From Meandrina meandrites (lineage: Eukaryota > Cnidaria > Anthozoa > Scleractinia > Meandrinidae): a stretch of 64,000 nt of DNA. Below the pieces are notes generated by a model. The model was given only the letters and a program-made list of their open reading frames with translations. It had not been told where the DNA came from and did not search any database. Both the position numbers and the translations under genes were made by a program. Location: positions 682,001-746,000 of the forward strand of contig OY855915.1 of assembly GCA_963693305.1 (NCBI GenBank), given 5' to 3'. Shown here in pieces: positions 36,042 to 47,000 of this stretch; the first letter of the stretch is position 1; every line of letters begins with the position of its first letter.

Positions 36042-36193
36042 GGGGGGGGGGGGGGGGGGGGTCATGATAAATTATGCAAACTATTTTGGAGGGCCAACAT
36101 TTTTTCTGCACCTGGAATGGGGAGGGTCTCTCCAAAACAGGTAGGCCAAAATAAAAATGCACCAGCCCTCCCCCCCCCCCCCCCCCCCCCCCC
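36042..36193. repeat. Poly-G and poly-C tracts flanking a short repeat
   Basis: A run of 20 G ends at 36061 and a run of about 24 C spans 36170-36193, with a GTCATGATAAATTATGC to CTCTAATTTATGACC inverted pair around the same unit. Tract lengths are likely to be unreliable. Confidence 0.7.
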
Positions 36194-37428
36194 TCTAATT
36201 TATGACCGGTCCCTAACAGTCTTGAACCTGGATATTAGCTGGGTTACGATTTCGTCCATCATAGAAATATAACCTCCTACTCACTGGTGTTACTGTTATT
36301 TCATTAACTTGCATAAAAGTCGCGTTAACCCCGACTGAATGTAATTCGATGCCAAGGGGAAGTACAGAATTACCTAGGCAACCTAAGCTTTTAACGCAAC
36401 ATAAAATATGTTTTGTTTCTGGGGTAATTAATGTGAATATTAACAGCAAATTTACTGAGTGGATGTGTAATAGCCATGATGAGTGTAAAACGTTCATTGT
36501 TTAAAAGATGCCTAGTTTGATAGCTCCTGTTTCTGGGATTAACAGCTACCATGTAGAAAATATACGTTTTCAGCCCAGTCTCTTTCCGATACACCATAAT
36601 AATTAAGAGTAGAGGATGATCCACTTGCGGGGTACATATATTTTGAGAAAAGATTGATGCGATCGACTACAGTACTATAGAACTGTCTTGTTAACAAGCA
36701 CAAATAACAGCAAATGATTCAAAACCTCCTTTCTTTTTCCGCTCTAAACCTTTCCAAAAGACTTACAGGGACAATTGATCATCGCTGCTAATTTATCGAC
36801 AAGTTAAAATTTCCTTTCTCTTGACTTGAAAGAAGTTTTAGAATAACTGCGGCTGAATTCAGCATGCTTACATTAATTAAAGAAACCGATCTTGTGGTAC
36901 CAATGCAATTCACAGAGGTTGTAGGCGTCATTTATTGGATGCCGTTCTGATATCGTTTCAAAACCTTCATTCACTTGTTGCCAGCGAATTTGCTATTCCA
37001 CCAAATCTTCAATGTAGGGGGAAGTAGCCATGGATGAAAGAACTATTTGGACTAAAGGCATTTCTTGCAAAGAAGGGTAAAAATCCGTGTTGTGCAGTCA
37101 CGGCGCAAGTAATCATGGAAGGATTCCTGTATTGCACTGCCATGAGGACCACAATCATGGTGATGTTGTAATGCGTCAAACCTTTGACAGTTTTGAAAGT
37201 TACAATTTACAGTTTTCGCTGGAGAAATAAAGCTTCTGAAAACGTATCCCTCCCCGTAGAAACTCAGCGTTGTGGTATATACTGAAATTTGGTATTTTTG
37301 GCACATTGATTGTCTTGCGATCCTCTTTTACCTCACTAACAGAAACGGTGGAGGAGTTAGCGTGGTTTAGTGGTCAGGATGCTGAACTTGTTATCCAAAA
37401 CCTTTGCCACTAGATGGATTTGTGCTAG

Positions 37429-37430
<2 letters not shown>
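36194..37430. other. Non-coding stretch, nothing recognised
   Basis: Only chance-like short frames are present. No splice-consistent exon, RNA gene or repeat end was found. Confidence 0.45.

Positions 37431-37497
<67 letters not shown>
37431..37497. repeat. (ATT)n microsatellite
   Basis: About 22 uninterrupted ATT units. Confidence 0.95.
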
Positions 37498-37498
<1 letters not shown>

Positions 37499-37550
37499 AC
37501 CTTGGACAGGGCTCTTCAGAAGTGCTTGTCTCATATCCTGTTCTAATACT

Positions 37551-37670
37551 TAACAATTATTCCACGAGCGCGCGTTGGATATGAGACGATAGATAGCCAA
37601 AGAGGCGTGTAGCGCCGAGTTGGCTTTGACGATCTCATATCCAACAAGCGCGAGTAGAATAATTGTTTTA
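37551..37670. mobile_element. Foldback MITE
   Basis: AACAATTATTCCACGAGCGC and GTTGGATATGAGACGAT pair with GATCTCATATCCAAC and GCGCGAGTAGAATAATTGTT about a short centre. A related single arm (AACAATTCTTCCATGAGCCC) is found in every FN2 tandem unit, at 6489, 11291, 15888 and 55345. Confidence 0.75.
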
Positions 37671-38633
37671 TTAAAAACGACCAAAAGAACTGCACTATTT
37701 GAGTTCCCCAGCTGTTTTCGTTAACGCGTATCGCCTACGATATATATAAAAAAAAATAAAAACTTTATTACCGTGTCTGTGTATTTAGCCCCTATGGACT
37801 AATTGGGGACACAATTAAAATACCTAAAATACTTTTTATAATGCTAAGCTGAAAATATTTAAAATACTTAACAAAAAACTAAAAACTAATATTTACAATG
37901 TCTTAAGCACAACAGAGTTTGCAACAGTTACTATTGTTGTCCACGTAGTCCGATAGATTGTAGTCAATGGTATATGAGCTCATATATCATTGCTCGTTAA
38001 TGAATCAAAACTCAGGAATTGCAATATACCATTGCTAGTTTTAATTAAAATGTCATAACCCTCATCATTTTCATTCTGATAGTTTCACGGGACAAATGAT
38101 TCGCTCTAAAAAGTCGTACTTTTAGCAAGATTTAACATGCTACCAACACGTTACTTTTGTAATACTCTGCTTCCTGATATGATCTTTGATGGACGTAAGA
38201 TAAGATAACGGTTATGGGCCTTTAGTATTTAATAAGCAAGAGGTTTTTTTAAAATGGAAGCAATCGCAACTCCATTCTCGCGTACAAGAATCGAACAGGT
38301 GTGCAAAGTGTTATCACTGGCTCCTCAGGTTGCCGACGTTTTGGGGGGATAACACTGCAGCTGACATGCTAGCTGAGTCCTCTCTTCCCGAACCACTCGG
38401 ATTGCTTTTCTCTGTAAGTATGAAATTGGAAATTTAAAGCTTAGTCTAATCTAATCAGAGCTGACATTTCAAAAAGCGATCTCAAGACATCTTGTCATGC
38501 TGCTTTGATTTTCTGAACGGAAAATGTGAGCTGCCTAATCAAATATGTGTTTTTGGCTTGCAAAATGCAGTGTAATTTCCTGTTCCCCGGCCAACCCTCC
38601 CTTTCCCCAACCTTGGCCCCGTTCATCGGACGA

Positions 38634-38790
38634 CCAAACTGGTCAGCGGCTGTTATAACAAAAAAAAAACATTGCGGACAGGGTAAAAGATCGATTTGTA
38701 CTGTTTAATGGACGTTCTCAAACAGATGAATCCTCCTCAAGTTGCATCTGATTTTATTTGATTGTTTTCCTTCACAATTAGTTAAATCCA
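38634..38790. repeat. Direct repeat, copy 1 (second copy 39203-39335)
   Basis: AAACTGGTCAGCGGCTGTTA and the following AGATCGATTTGTACTGTTT to AGTTAAATCCACTGGTG recur 0.57 kb downstream with moderate divergence. Confidence 0.65.
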
Positions 38791-39345
38791 CTGGTGAAAG
38801 TGAAGGTTAAATGTATGTCTCCGACGAGTTTTAAGGTTAATAAAACATATGCCACTAGCTTTTTAAATGGTAAGGAAAATTACAGTTAAAAATGTTCTTG
38901 AACCGTTTACCGATTTTAAGCAAATTATGGATGTTTGAAATCTCACGCGCTCTCGCGTGAAGCCAGACAGGAAATCGACTTTTGAGTTTGAGTCGCGTTG
39001 CCACTCGAACATGAAGTATTCACTTACTTTGCGGAGGTAAATCACAGTTTCGTGATTACAGCCTTTATGGGTTCTCATTGTTTTTAAAATCAGTTTGCAT
39101 TTATATGAAGTGTATATGCTTAGTCCGAAATTTATACCCAGTCCGTAGTCCTCAGTTAGCGCAGTCTGTTGTCCAAAGTCTGTACTTTACACTGACCGCT
39201 ACCAAACTGGTCAGCGGTTGTTAAAAACAACATGGCGGACAGTAGAAGATCGATTTATACTGTTTAAATGGACGTTCTTATATCTGATTGCTAAGTGATT
39301 TCGTCTTTCACAATGAGTTAAATCCACTAGTGACTTAACGAAATC

Positions 39346-39856
39346 CTCCTCCATTGGTACTGAAATTGGGTCGGAACGAATACGATGACAACATGGCAAC
39401 ATCTGCTGAGTAGCGCTTGTTTTACCCCTGGTCAACAAACGAAGGAGTGGAGAGCGGCCAAATATTTTTACATATTCTTAGAGCAGAAGGATGGAGCTTA
39501 CTGCTGATATGCAGTTTAACTTGTGAGTACGAGCCACTTCTGATATTCTTCTACATGAAATTGACGAAAATTTTACCTTGTGAATTATGTCCAAAATATC
39601 CAAACTTTGAATCCTCGTTTCTTTCTTGATAATGAAAGCTGTTCAGTGCGGTTCACTTAGTTTAATAGACCAAGGCTTATTGTTTATGAATATCGGATTT
39701 TTAAAGATTGTGCAGAAATATATTAATTAGAGCGAAGTGTTCGACTTTACCATATTTGTTACTTACTTATTATAAGAAATTAGTGGAGGGATTTTGAGCG
39801 AATTCTATTTCTTGAGTCAAATTGACTTTGTGGATCTTAGGGAGACGCCCTCTTAA
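39346..39856. repeat. Inverted duplication, right arm
   Basis: Mirror of 35034-35643. Within it a donor-like AACTTGTGAGTACG follows a 41-codon frame starting MTTWQHLLSSACF, which is nearly the same in the other arm. This could be a first exon, but no second exon is evident. Confidence 0.9.
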
Positions 39857-39888
39857 TGCCCATATAGGATTGGATAGCGCTTGTAATG

Positions 39889-40040
39889 GATAACGCGTGT
39901 AATGGAAAACGCGTGTAATGGATTACGCGTGTAATGGAAAACGCGTGTAATGGATAACGGGTGTAATGGAAAACGCGTGTAATGGATAACGCGTGTAATG
40001 GATAACGCGGGCAATGGGGAACGGGTGTAATGGATAACGC
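39889..40040. repeat. 15-bp minisatellite, about ten copies
   Basis: Units of GTGTAATGGATAACGC with GGAAAACGC variants. Most contain ACGCGT. The array begins just outside the right arm of the inverted duplication. Confidence 0.9.
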
Positions 40041-40231
40041 CAATGGTGTTGATCGTGTCCTATTGTATTACTGCTCTTGGGACACCTTTCACTCGAATGC
40101 TGTTCGGTCCTGTTTTGTCTTTTCCTCAGACAATCATATTTTCCGATCCGCGGGAGAAAATTCATGCCACAGCTGCTGCCAAGAAATGATGAAATAAAAA
40201 CACTTCCTTGGTAAGCCTTTACAATAATGGC

Positions 40232-40591
40232 TTAGTTATGGGAATTACTGAGAGGGGCGTTAAAGACAAAGTAGAGAGGGAGGGGGAAGATTGATAGAAC
40301 GATCATGAGGGCAACCAGCATAAGTAGAAAAAGGAAGAGCAAAAGATTCAAGCAGCTATAAACGATGTTAAAAATCTCCAAGCGGACACTACCCTCGAAA
40401 AGTGATGTGTTTACAATAGTTTTCTCAACCCCGTATATACCAACAGGAAGACTGCCAGAAACATCATAGTATTGAGGAACGCAGAATATACTCCGAGGAC
40501 AGAAATAGCGCGAAGGACAAAAGTAAAACGTCGGCAAAATTTCAAGTCGTACAGGATTTGAATCAAAGCTCATAACGCAAATGCTTCCCAC
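40232..40591 (-). other. Open frame with one hydrophobic segment, unrecognised
   Basis: A 119-codon frame with several cysteines in its first half and a strongly hydrophobic stretch (LLLFLFLLMLVALMIVLSIF) near the C terminus, which could be a membrane helix. Upstream on the same strand, 40969-41313 has another frame with a hydrophobic start and AFRKCYACLL, faintly like the start of a Ly6/uPAR domain. No consistent splice pair was found, so a two-exon gene is only a possibility. Confidence 0.25.
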
Positions 40592-40599
40592 GGGTTTTT

Positions 40600-42978
40600 A
40601 AATAATGAAAACGCTCTAAGAAATCTAAGCGACACCTTTTAAATAGTATAACATCTAGCTGCCACTAGAAACAAGCAGCGATAGGTTGATAAATGTGGTC
40701 TGCTTTCATCATGGGCTGCTTCCCTTTTACGCCCACTGCACTGAAATAACAATCCCCTACCCTTCAATGAAGCCTGTAGTACACCTTAGTCCTCCAGTAG
40801 CCCGATAAGGATACGATTTGGTAAAGTTCCCACCTTTTTCAAAAAAACTTAGAAACGGATCTATTGAAACATTTGATGTTCGCCAGGGATTAGATAAACA
40901 CGTCTCCTGGGTAGGCAAAAATCCACCGGCGCTTTTCTAAATCCGAAAAACAGACGACTATAAAATTCCTAGGTAGACGAGACACGTACGCCAATCATAT
41001 ACATCATTATTCTGTTGTGTTCTTCATTTCTTTGTGTTCCCACCAGGAAAAAAACAGGAGCAGGGGATTTGTTAAACTCTACTAGGGACAGGTCGGCATT
41101 AGGTCGGGTTTCGTCATAAAGAAATTTAACATTTAAAGTGAAACAAGAGACTTGATTGAAATTAAAACTTTGTTTTAGCAAACATGCATAGCATTTTCTA
41201 AACGCCTGGCTTGTGCAAATGAGACAAAGCGTGGAGACAAAGCAAATAGTATATAAGCTGCGTAGCTTCTTTAAAATTCCTACAGTCCTGAGTAGCGAAC
41301 TTTCTTTGAACATCCTTTATTTCCAAAAATTGGGCTTCAACAAGAGCCGTTTTTCCAGTGACAAAACGACGGCTCCCACATTGACAAACTTAATTTGTGC
41401 GAAATGCTGTCTGATATGTTAAGAAGTAAAGGCAAAAAAAAACACAAACACACACACACCGTCGCATTAATTCACGATTTTTCTTTTATTTCACCTGAGT
41501 GCATCGTCTCGAGTCTTTTCGGTGGCTGCTTCTTTGTTCAAGACGGTATATTGGCTCTGCAGTTCAAGGAGCGGGTAGATTCAAGATATAAAATCATCAA
41601 AGGTCCTTTTAGCTTTGAAACACTTATCTCGCTGCTTCACTTACATGTCAAATCCACGTATATCGCTGATTTCCTTCAAAGGACTAATAAAATCAAATCT
41701 CGGAACTGCGAGGAGATTACGCAAGCGATAGCCAATTGAGGGTTGTTTTGGGATAGTGTAACTTATTTGCCAGGGAAAGACCTGAAATAGTCCAAAAGAA
41801 GAGAAGAGAAGAGGTTGAATGATTGTTATTATTCAGTCGCATCTTTCTAAATTTGAATTGAAAACAGTCTGCATTTTCTTCGCAAAACACTTCTTTTAGA
41901 CCAGACTACGATAATCAACGGAGTGGGTTAGTGCACCTTACCTACCTTCTTCGTCTTTGTTTAATAATTTGCACTAAAAGCGAGACAAAACCCATTTAGT
42001 GGTAAAATACCTCAATTACTGTTCTCTTTGTTCTTATTGTTCTTAGTTCCATTAAGAAACCATTACTCGTGCAACACGTAACCTGTTATGCTTTGCTTGT
42101 GTCGTATTGTAAAATTACTCAACCGAAGAAGGAACAGCCGCTTAACCAAGTGTTGGCGGTTTTCATCTGACGTCATCAAAGTTGTAAAACCAAGACTTTT
42201 AATCCTGCGAAGCTATTCCTTTTAAGGTGGGTCGACCCAGAATTTTTATTAGACCACCTTCCATCTTTGATCCTTCCATTCCAAAACAGCTCAATTCCAA
42301 TTCCATATCCATTATAACACATGGATTTCATATAGACTGAACCACAAGGTGATATCAATTTTTCGGAGATCGGAATGGATATCACGTGGTAATGACGTCA
42401 CAATTGTTTTAGCTCTGAATCAAATTTTAGCCCATATCCGCATTTTCTCTAGAAATGCTTTACGCTACTTATACCTTGGGTGTTTGCCTTCTACTGAGCG
42501 GAGTTTCATGAAAATCGATAAGAGGAATTTTGAAATATTTTGGAATTTAGAAAGGGCATAATTTATGCGTAAAATGAGCTTAGACTTCATATAAACAAAT
42601 TTGCTACTTCTTGGATGTTCACTGAAAGTTTTTACCAATCATTATTTGAACAAATGCCTTGTACACCATACCCAAATCGTTAGACTCAAGTAGACTTACG
42701 CGATTTCGAAAAAAATGAAAATATATTCATCAGGGTGAAACTCAATGTTGAGCTTTGTCACAATTTCGAAGGGTTCTTTCACGAAAACAGCGATTTTTTT
42801 AAAATTCGTCGATAAATTTTTTTTAAAATTTTTCAGGGCTGCAATTGATCAATACACTACACAATCCCTGAATTTCATGTACATTGAAAACTTCTAAGGT
42901 TGACTAATATAAACGCAAAATTGGGTAAATATTGAAGCGATGTCATAGTTTTGGATAATTTTGTGCTCTGGGATTTCC
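40600..42978. other. Non-coding stretch with short frames and an old repeat
   Basis: It holds a short CA-rich tract near 41440-41460, a 114-codon frame at 41395-41739 with no known domain, and the second copy of the 5.2-kb dispersed repeat at about 41960-42145. No confident gene. Confidence 0.4.
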
Positions 42979-43313
42979 TATTGTCTCGAGCTTAGCATAA
43001 CATCGAATTCTTGTGCACCACGCGTGAAATGGCCACGCTTGGCTGTCCCCCGAAATCTTTCCGAAATATGGTAATTCTTTAGTGAGTGATGTAACACATT
43101 CCCAAAGAAAACGACTGCATGTTGAAAGCTAGCGCTCATTTCAACCAAGACTACAGTAGTAAAGCTGATGCGTGACAGCTTGTTTTCCATTTTTTTCCAA
43201 ACAACTTGCTATAGTTCGGAAAGACTTCGGAAAGATTTCGGGGGACAGCCAAGCGTGGCCATTTCACGCGTGGTGCACAAGAATTCGATGTTATGTTAAG
43301 CTCGAGACAATAG
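42979..43313. repeat. Inverted repeat at the edge of a segmental duplication
   Basis: Arms of about 90 bp (TATTGTCTCGAGCTTAGCAT at the left, its mirror at the right end) enclose about 150 bp. The right arm ends a few bases before the start of the D/E segmental duplication at 43319. Confidence 0.85.
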
Positions 43314-43318
43314 GAAGC

Positions 43319-45326
43319 AAAGCAAAACTATCGAACATTGTATTGAATTTCCAGTGCCAAATTGAATAGGAGTTATGGTAAGAGGGTCCCGGAAATAGGG
43401 GAGTTTAAACAAAAGCATCAGATATCGTTACCGTTTCTTGTAAATTGAAGAGTGTATAGAGTATATGTTATATGTTAATTTCGATTGATTTTTCTGCTAA
43501 TATAAGTATTCAGGTTAGGTCAGTGGTAAAGAAATAATCACCTAGAGGATATATTGTCGGGATGAACTACCAAATTTTAGAGCTAAGGAATGTACAACAA
43601 TTCAAAAAAAATAGGAATTTGGGCTTGGAATCGAAAACTGTTGTAATATATTTTACAGGAGCTCGAAAAATGCCTATTTCTTCATTTATCAGACACTGCG
43701 GCGGACCCGGAAGGGGCAAAATCTTTTATGGCTCCTAACGCGACCAAAAAATCATTTCGAATCAAACTAAATCTGTGTTAGTTCTAGCCTTGGTTAAAGC
43801 TTTAAGTTGCCAGAGTTTCAAGGAAAAATGTTTTTTTTTCGCGAATTTGCGAGTGGGTGGTTTGTACAGAGACAGCCTCTCAAGCAAGTTAAATAGCATT
43901 TGCATAAATCATGCACCTTTATTTTTTTCAACATGTTACAGTCCACACAAATCTGCCACTACACTAAACTGTGTAAGTTAGCTGTGGAAGACAGCAGAAG
44001 AATGCAATCAGTGTTAGTGTGAGGCATTAAATTTGTCATTTACCCCAGCGGAAAACAGTAGAAGACTGGAAGCATTTCGCTGGCCTGCCTTCAACAGCTG
44101 GTAGGCAAACTTGATTCCTCTCACAGTTTACTCTTTTTGCTTCACTTCTGCTACAACCTAGAATATGAATTTAAAGGGAAAAGTGATTTTCAATAAGTGA
44201 CGAAATATAACGTATATAGATTTGAGTGTTGATATTACATTAAAAACTGCTGAAACTAATTAAACATTCCAGCTAAAAATGTTAGCATGACGAAGTGACC
44301 AATTATTAGACAAACTCGAAATCTGATTGGCTACGTAGGGCGGTCAAATTTTCCGTAAATTGCTCTGGGAGCGCGCGGACATTTTTGTGAAAGGGAGAAG
44401 AATTTGAACCCGAGACCCACTGAGCTACACCGCTCCCTTAAAGAGGCGCGCCTTCCCAGTCAGGGTGGTTCATTACGCCACTGTTAATCGAATGGCAAAA
44501 GGTAATGCAACTCCCGAGCCCTAGATGGGATTCCATTCAAGTACAGGTCCCTCTACTGTCCTTGCTTTTTGTCGGCTAATCCTATAGGCCATAGGGCCTA
44601 CTAATCGGTTAGGCTATCAGAGGCATTATGAGCTATTAAGCGTACACTATCGATTGTTGCGATTATAAGAAACTAGAAAACAGAGAATTACGTTATTTAG
44701 AGTGCTGTAAGGTAGCCAATAAATTTAATTCTGAGCTCGAGATCTACAAATGACGTCGTGGACCACAACGTTTTCAAAGGAGATCGTAATCGCGGGTTCG
44801 AAAGTCTGGATCACCAGAATCGCGGGCTCCGTCGCGTTACCCATTAAGTCACCACACCTCCCTAAAACCCACAAAAGATTTATTTGAAATCTTCTAACAG
44901 GAGTTCGACTGAAAATACCCTTATTGATTGCAAAAGTAAATTTAGTTAACGTAACATAGACGTGCACTAACTTTTAATGTTTAACACGAACAACATTACA
45001 TCAGTTGTTTTAAATTCAAAATAATACAATGGTTCGCGTTCCTTACCGCAATAACTCCAGCGATTAATACGGTAGTTACTATCCCATGCGCACCACGGCA
45101 CATGATAATTGGCATAAGTACAGGTGCTGTAACTCTTGCCTTTATACCGGAAAGGAAACTTGCAATCATTTTGAGCCCCGATCACTGCAAAAGGAATGGT
45201 TTGAAATAATTAATTGAAATAAGGAGCTGTCGTGGTGATTAAAAATATATGCTCTGGCACAGATCTAAAAAAAATTAAGACATAGCTTGAAACAGTAATA
45301 ACAAGAGTTTGATTGAACGTACAGTT
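43319..45326. repeat. Segmental duplication, copy with gene E
   Basis: This matches 29025-32306 without the 1.26-kb transposon. It ends inside what is intron 1 of the gene, so the signal-peptide exon and promoter were not copied. Confidence 0.9.
44036..45184 (-). pseudogene. FN2 gene copy E, lacking exon 1
   Basis: Exon 2 (45047-45184) and exon 3 (44036-44157) are both open with intact splice ends and phase. They code an FN2 domain (NYHVPWC, RWSYC) and a four-cysteine tail (CERNQVC, LPAVEGRPAKC, ending SSTVFRWGK). AATAAA lies at 43918-43923. No MKIL-type signal exon is found before the next gene remnant at 46.8 kb, because the duplicated segment ends at 45326. It could be expressed only if a new first exon were recruited. 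Confidence 0.75.
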
Positions 45327-46564
45327 ATGCTATATAATTGAACATCACAAACTGAGCTCGAGATAATTCCATCAAAATTTGTTTCCCTCGACGATTACGT
45401 AATTCCTTTTTAACAACAGGTTATCTGTGCTAGATACAAAAATACTAAAATAATTGTGTTTTGCTAATATCAGAATCAATCAAGTTCATCGCAAGGCCTT
45501 ATGGTAACAAACGTTAATGAACTGCTAATTAAGCCTGATTTGATGATAAAAACATGTGTGTATCGGCTGCTTTTCGCCCTCATTCGACCGTGTTCGTTGT
45601 ACATGTGAATGCCTTTTCAGTTGAGCATATTTTGTTGTGTCGTTTAATTTTCAGTGTAGACCTGAGCAACTTAAAGGACGTTGATTCGCGCTAATTGCTT
45701 TTGCGCATTCCTTCTGCGCACGTAATTCATGTCGCAACGTCACGCCACGCCATGCAACGACCGCGCGCGCTGAGAAAACTTTTCGAACAAAAATATAGGG
45801 GCTGGGCTTGTAGCCGTTGCGTAAACTTCGCTTGTAGTTTACTCCCTCAAATGGTCAGTGAACCCCAGTCTTTTATTTGCGATTCTCGACAGATTGTAAA
45901 GAAAAATGGACAAGATGTCAATGTGAAAAGTTTAAAAAATTCTAATTTTTCTGCCCATGCGGCATCGGATCTTGCCCATATTTAAACTGCAAGGCAAGTG
46001 TAAATGTGATCGGTAAATGATTAGATTTTTTTAGAAACATCATCAGTTGAATGATTTGCTTGACTGATCCCCTTAAACAATATTTAGACAAGAAAATTGC
46101 ATTTCATGGATTTTTGGACAAACATACTCTGTCGCTATTGTCAGAAACGAAGGCCTGTTTTTAAGATCTCGAGGAGATCTTTCGGGTGTTTTATCTCAAA
46201 AACGACCCCTCATTTTTTAAAATTTCTGACATGAGTAACCCACAAACTCAAAGTTAATTTTCATTAATGGAAACACAAAAATTACAAATTTGGATAAACA
46301 AGTCTGTCACAATGACGTTGTCATGGTAACGTTAAACTCCAGACACAACAATCTATCCCACCAATTTATTGCCAGATAAATTTAAGATAAAGCCCCAAAG
46401 TCCGGATAGGGAAAAGCGTAGCCCAAAAGGACAACAGAAACCAAGTGAGTACATTTTCTTTGTTTTATTGAAAAGATGGTTAATTTTTGTTTCGTTGCCT
46501 GGTTTTATTCCACTTTTTTTTAAACTTCATACAATGTCTTATAGAGCGCTCATATTCCAAACAG
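45327..46564. other. Spacer with a fragment of a piggyBac-like MITE
   Basis: About 46170-46390 is similar, in inverted orientation, to 56650-56860 inside the MITE of gene G (shared GACGTTGTCATGGTAACGTT and ATTAATGGAAACAC motifs). The rest shows nothing recognisable. Confidence 0.5.
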
Positions 46565-46804
46565 CCTAAATTGCAATACAACACCACTTACTTCACGTAG
46601 TCACGTCCCACTCAACACGCTCACATAAATCATTAACATTCGATCGATTTCTCGAATCGTGAGTTTGGGACGCCTGTGAAGAGAAATTAATCCTGGAGAC
46701 AAAACGAAAAAAGTAGCTCTGGGGTCAGAAAGTATCGAAATATTATAGGAAACTTGGAAAAATTGGAGTCTTCTAATTCTTAAACAGCATTTACACAAAT
46801 CACC

Positions 46805-46946
46805 TTTATTCTTTTCAACAAGCTACAGTCCACAAAAATCTGCAACTACACTAAAATGCAATCAGTGTTAGTGTGGGGCATTAAAGCTGTGATTTAAGCA
46901 ATATATCCTGGAGGAGGCGGTAGGCATTTTGCTGGCTTGCCTTCAA
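46805..46946 (-). pseudogene. 3' half of FN2 copy F exon 3, cut off by the LINE
   Basis: The AATAAA signal (46805-46810), 3' UTR and last coding part (EGKPAKC to PPPPGYIA and stop at 46894) match copy A. The sequence breaks off after CTTCAA at 46946, where the LINE begins. The other half of the exon is 4 kb away at 50891-50943. Confidence 0.85.
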
Positions 46947-47000
46947 AAGTATGTTACTGAGGCATTTTAACTGAATGTTTAGGGTAGGCGGGTTAGCATC

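Noticed and set aside
36042..36193. G-quadruplex pair as a regulatory element
   Set aside because: Long homopolymer runs are common in repeats here and their lengths may be sequencing artefacts; nothing ties them to a gene.
39837..40165. ITRVIHYTRYPLHAF repeat frame
   Set aside because: Translation of the 15-bp minisatellite.
40969..41313. Ly6/uPAR-domain protein
   Set aside because: Only FRKCYACLL resembles the family start; the remaining cysteine pattern and the CCxxDxCN-type end are not found.
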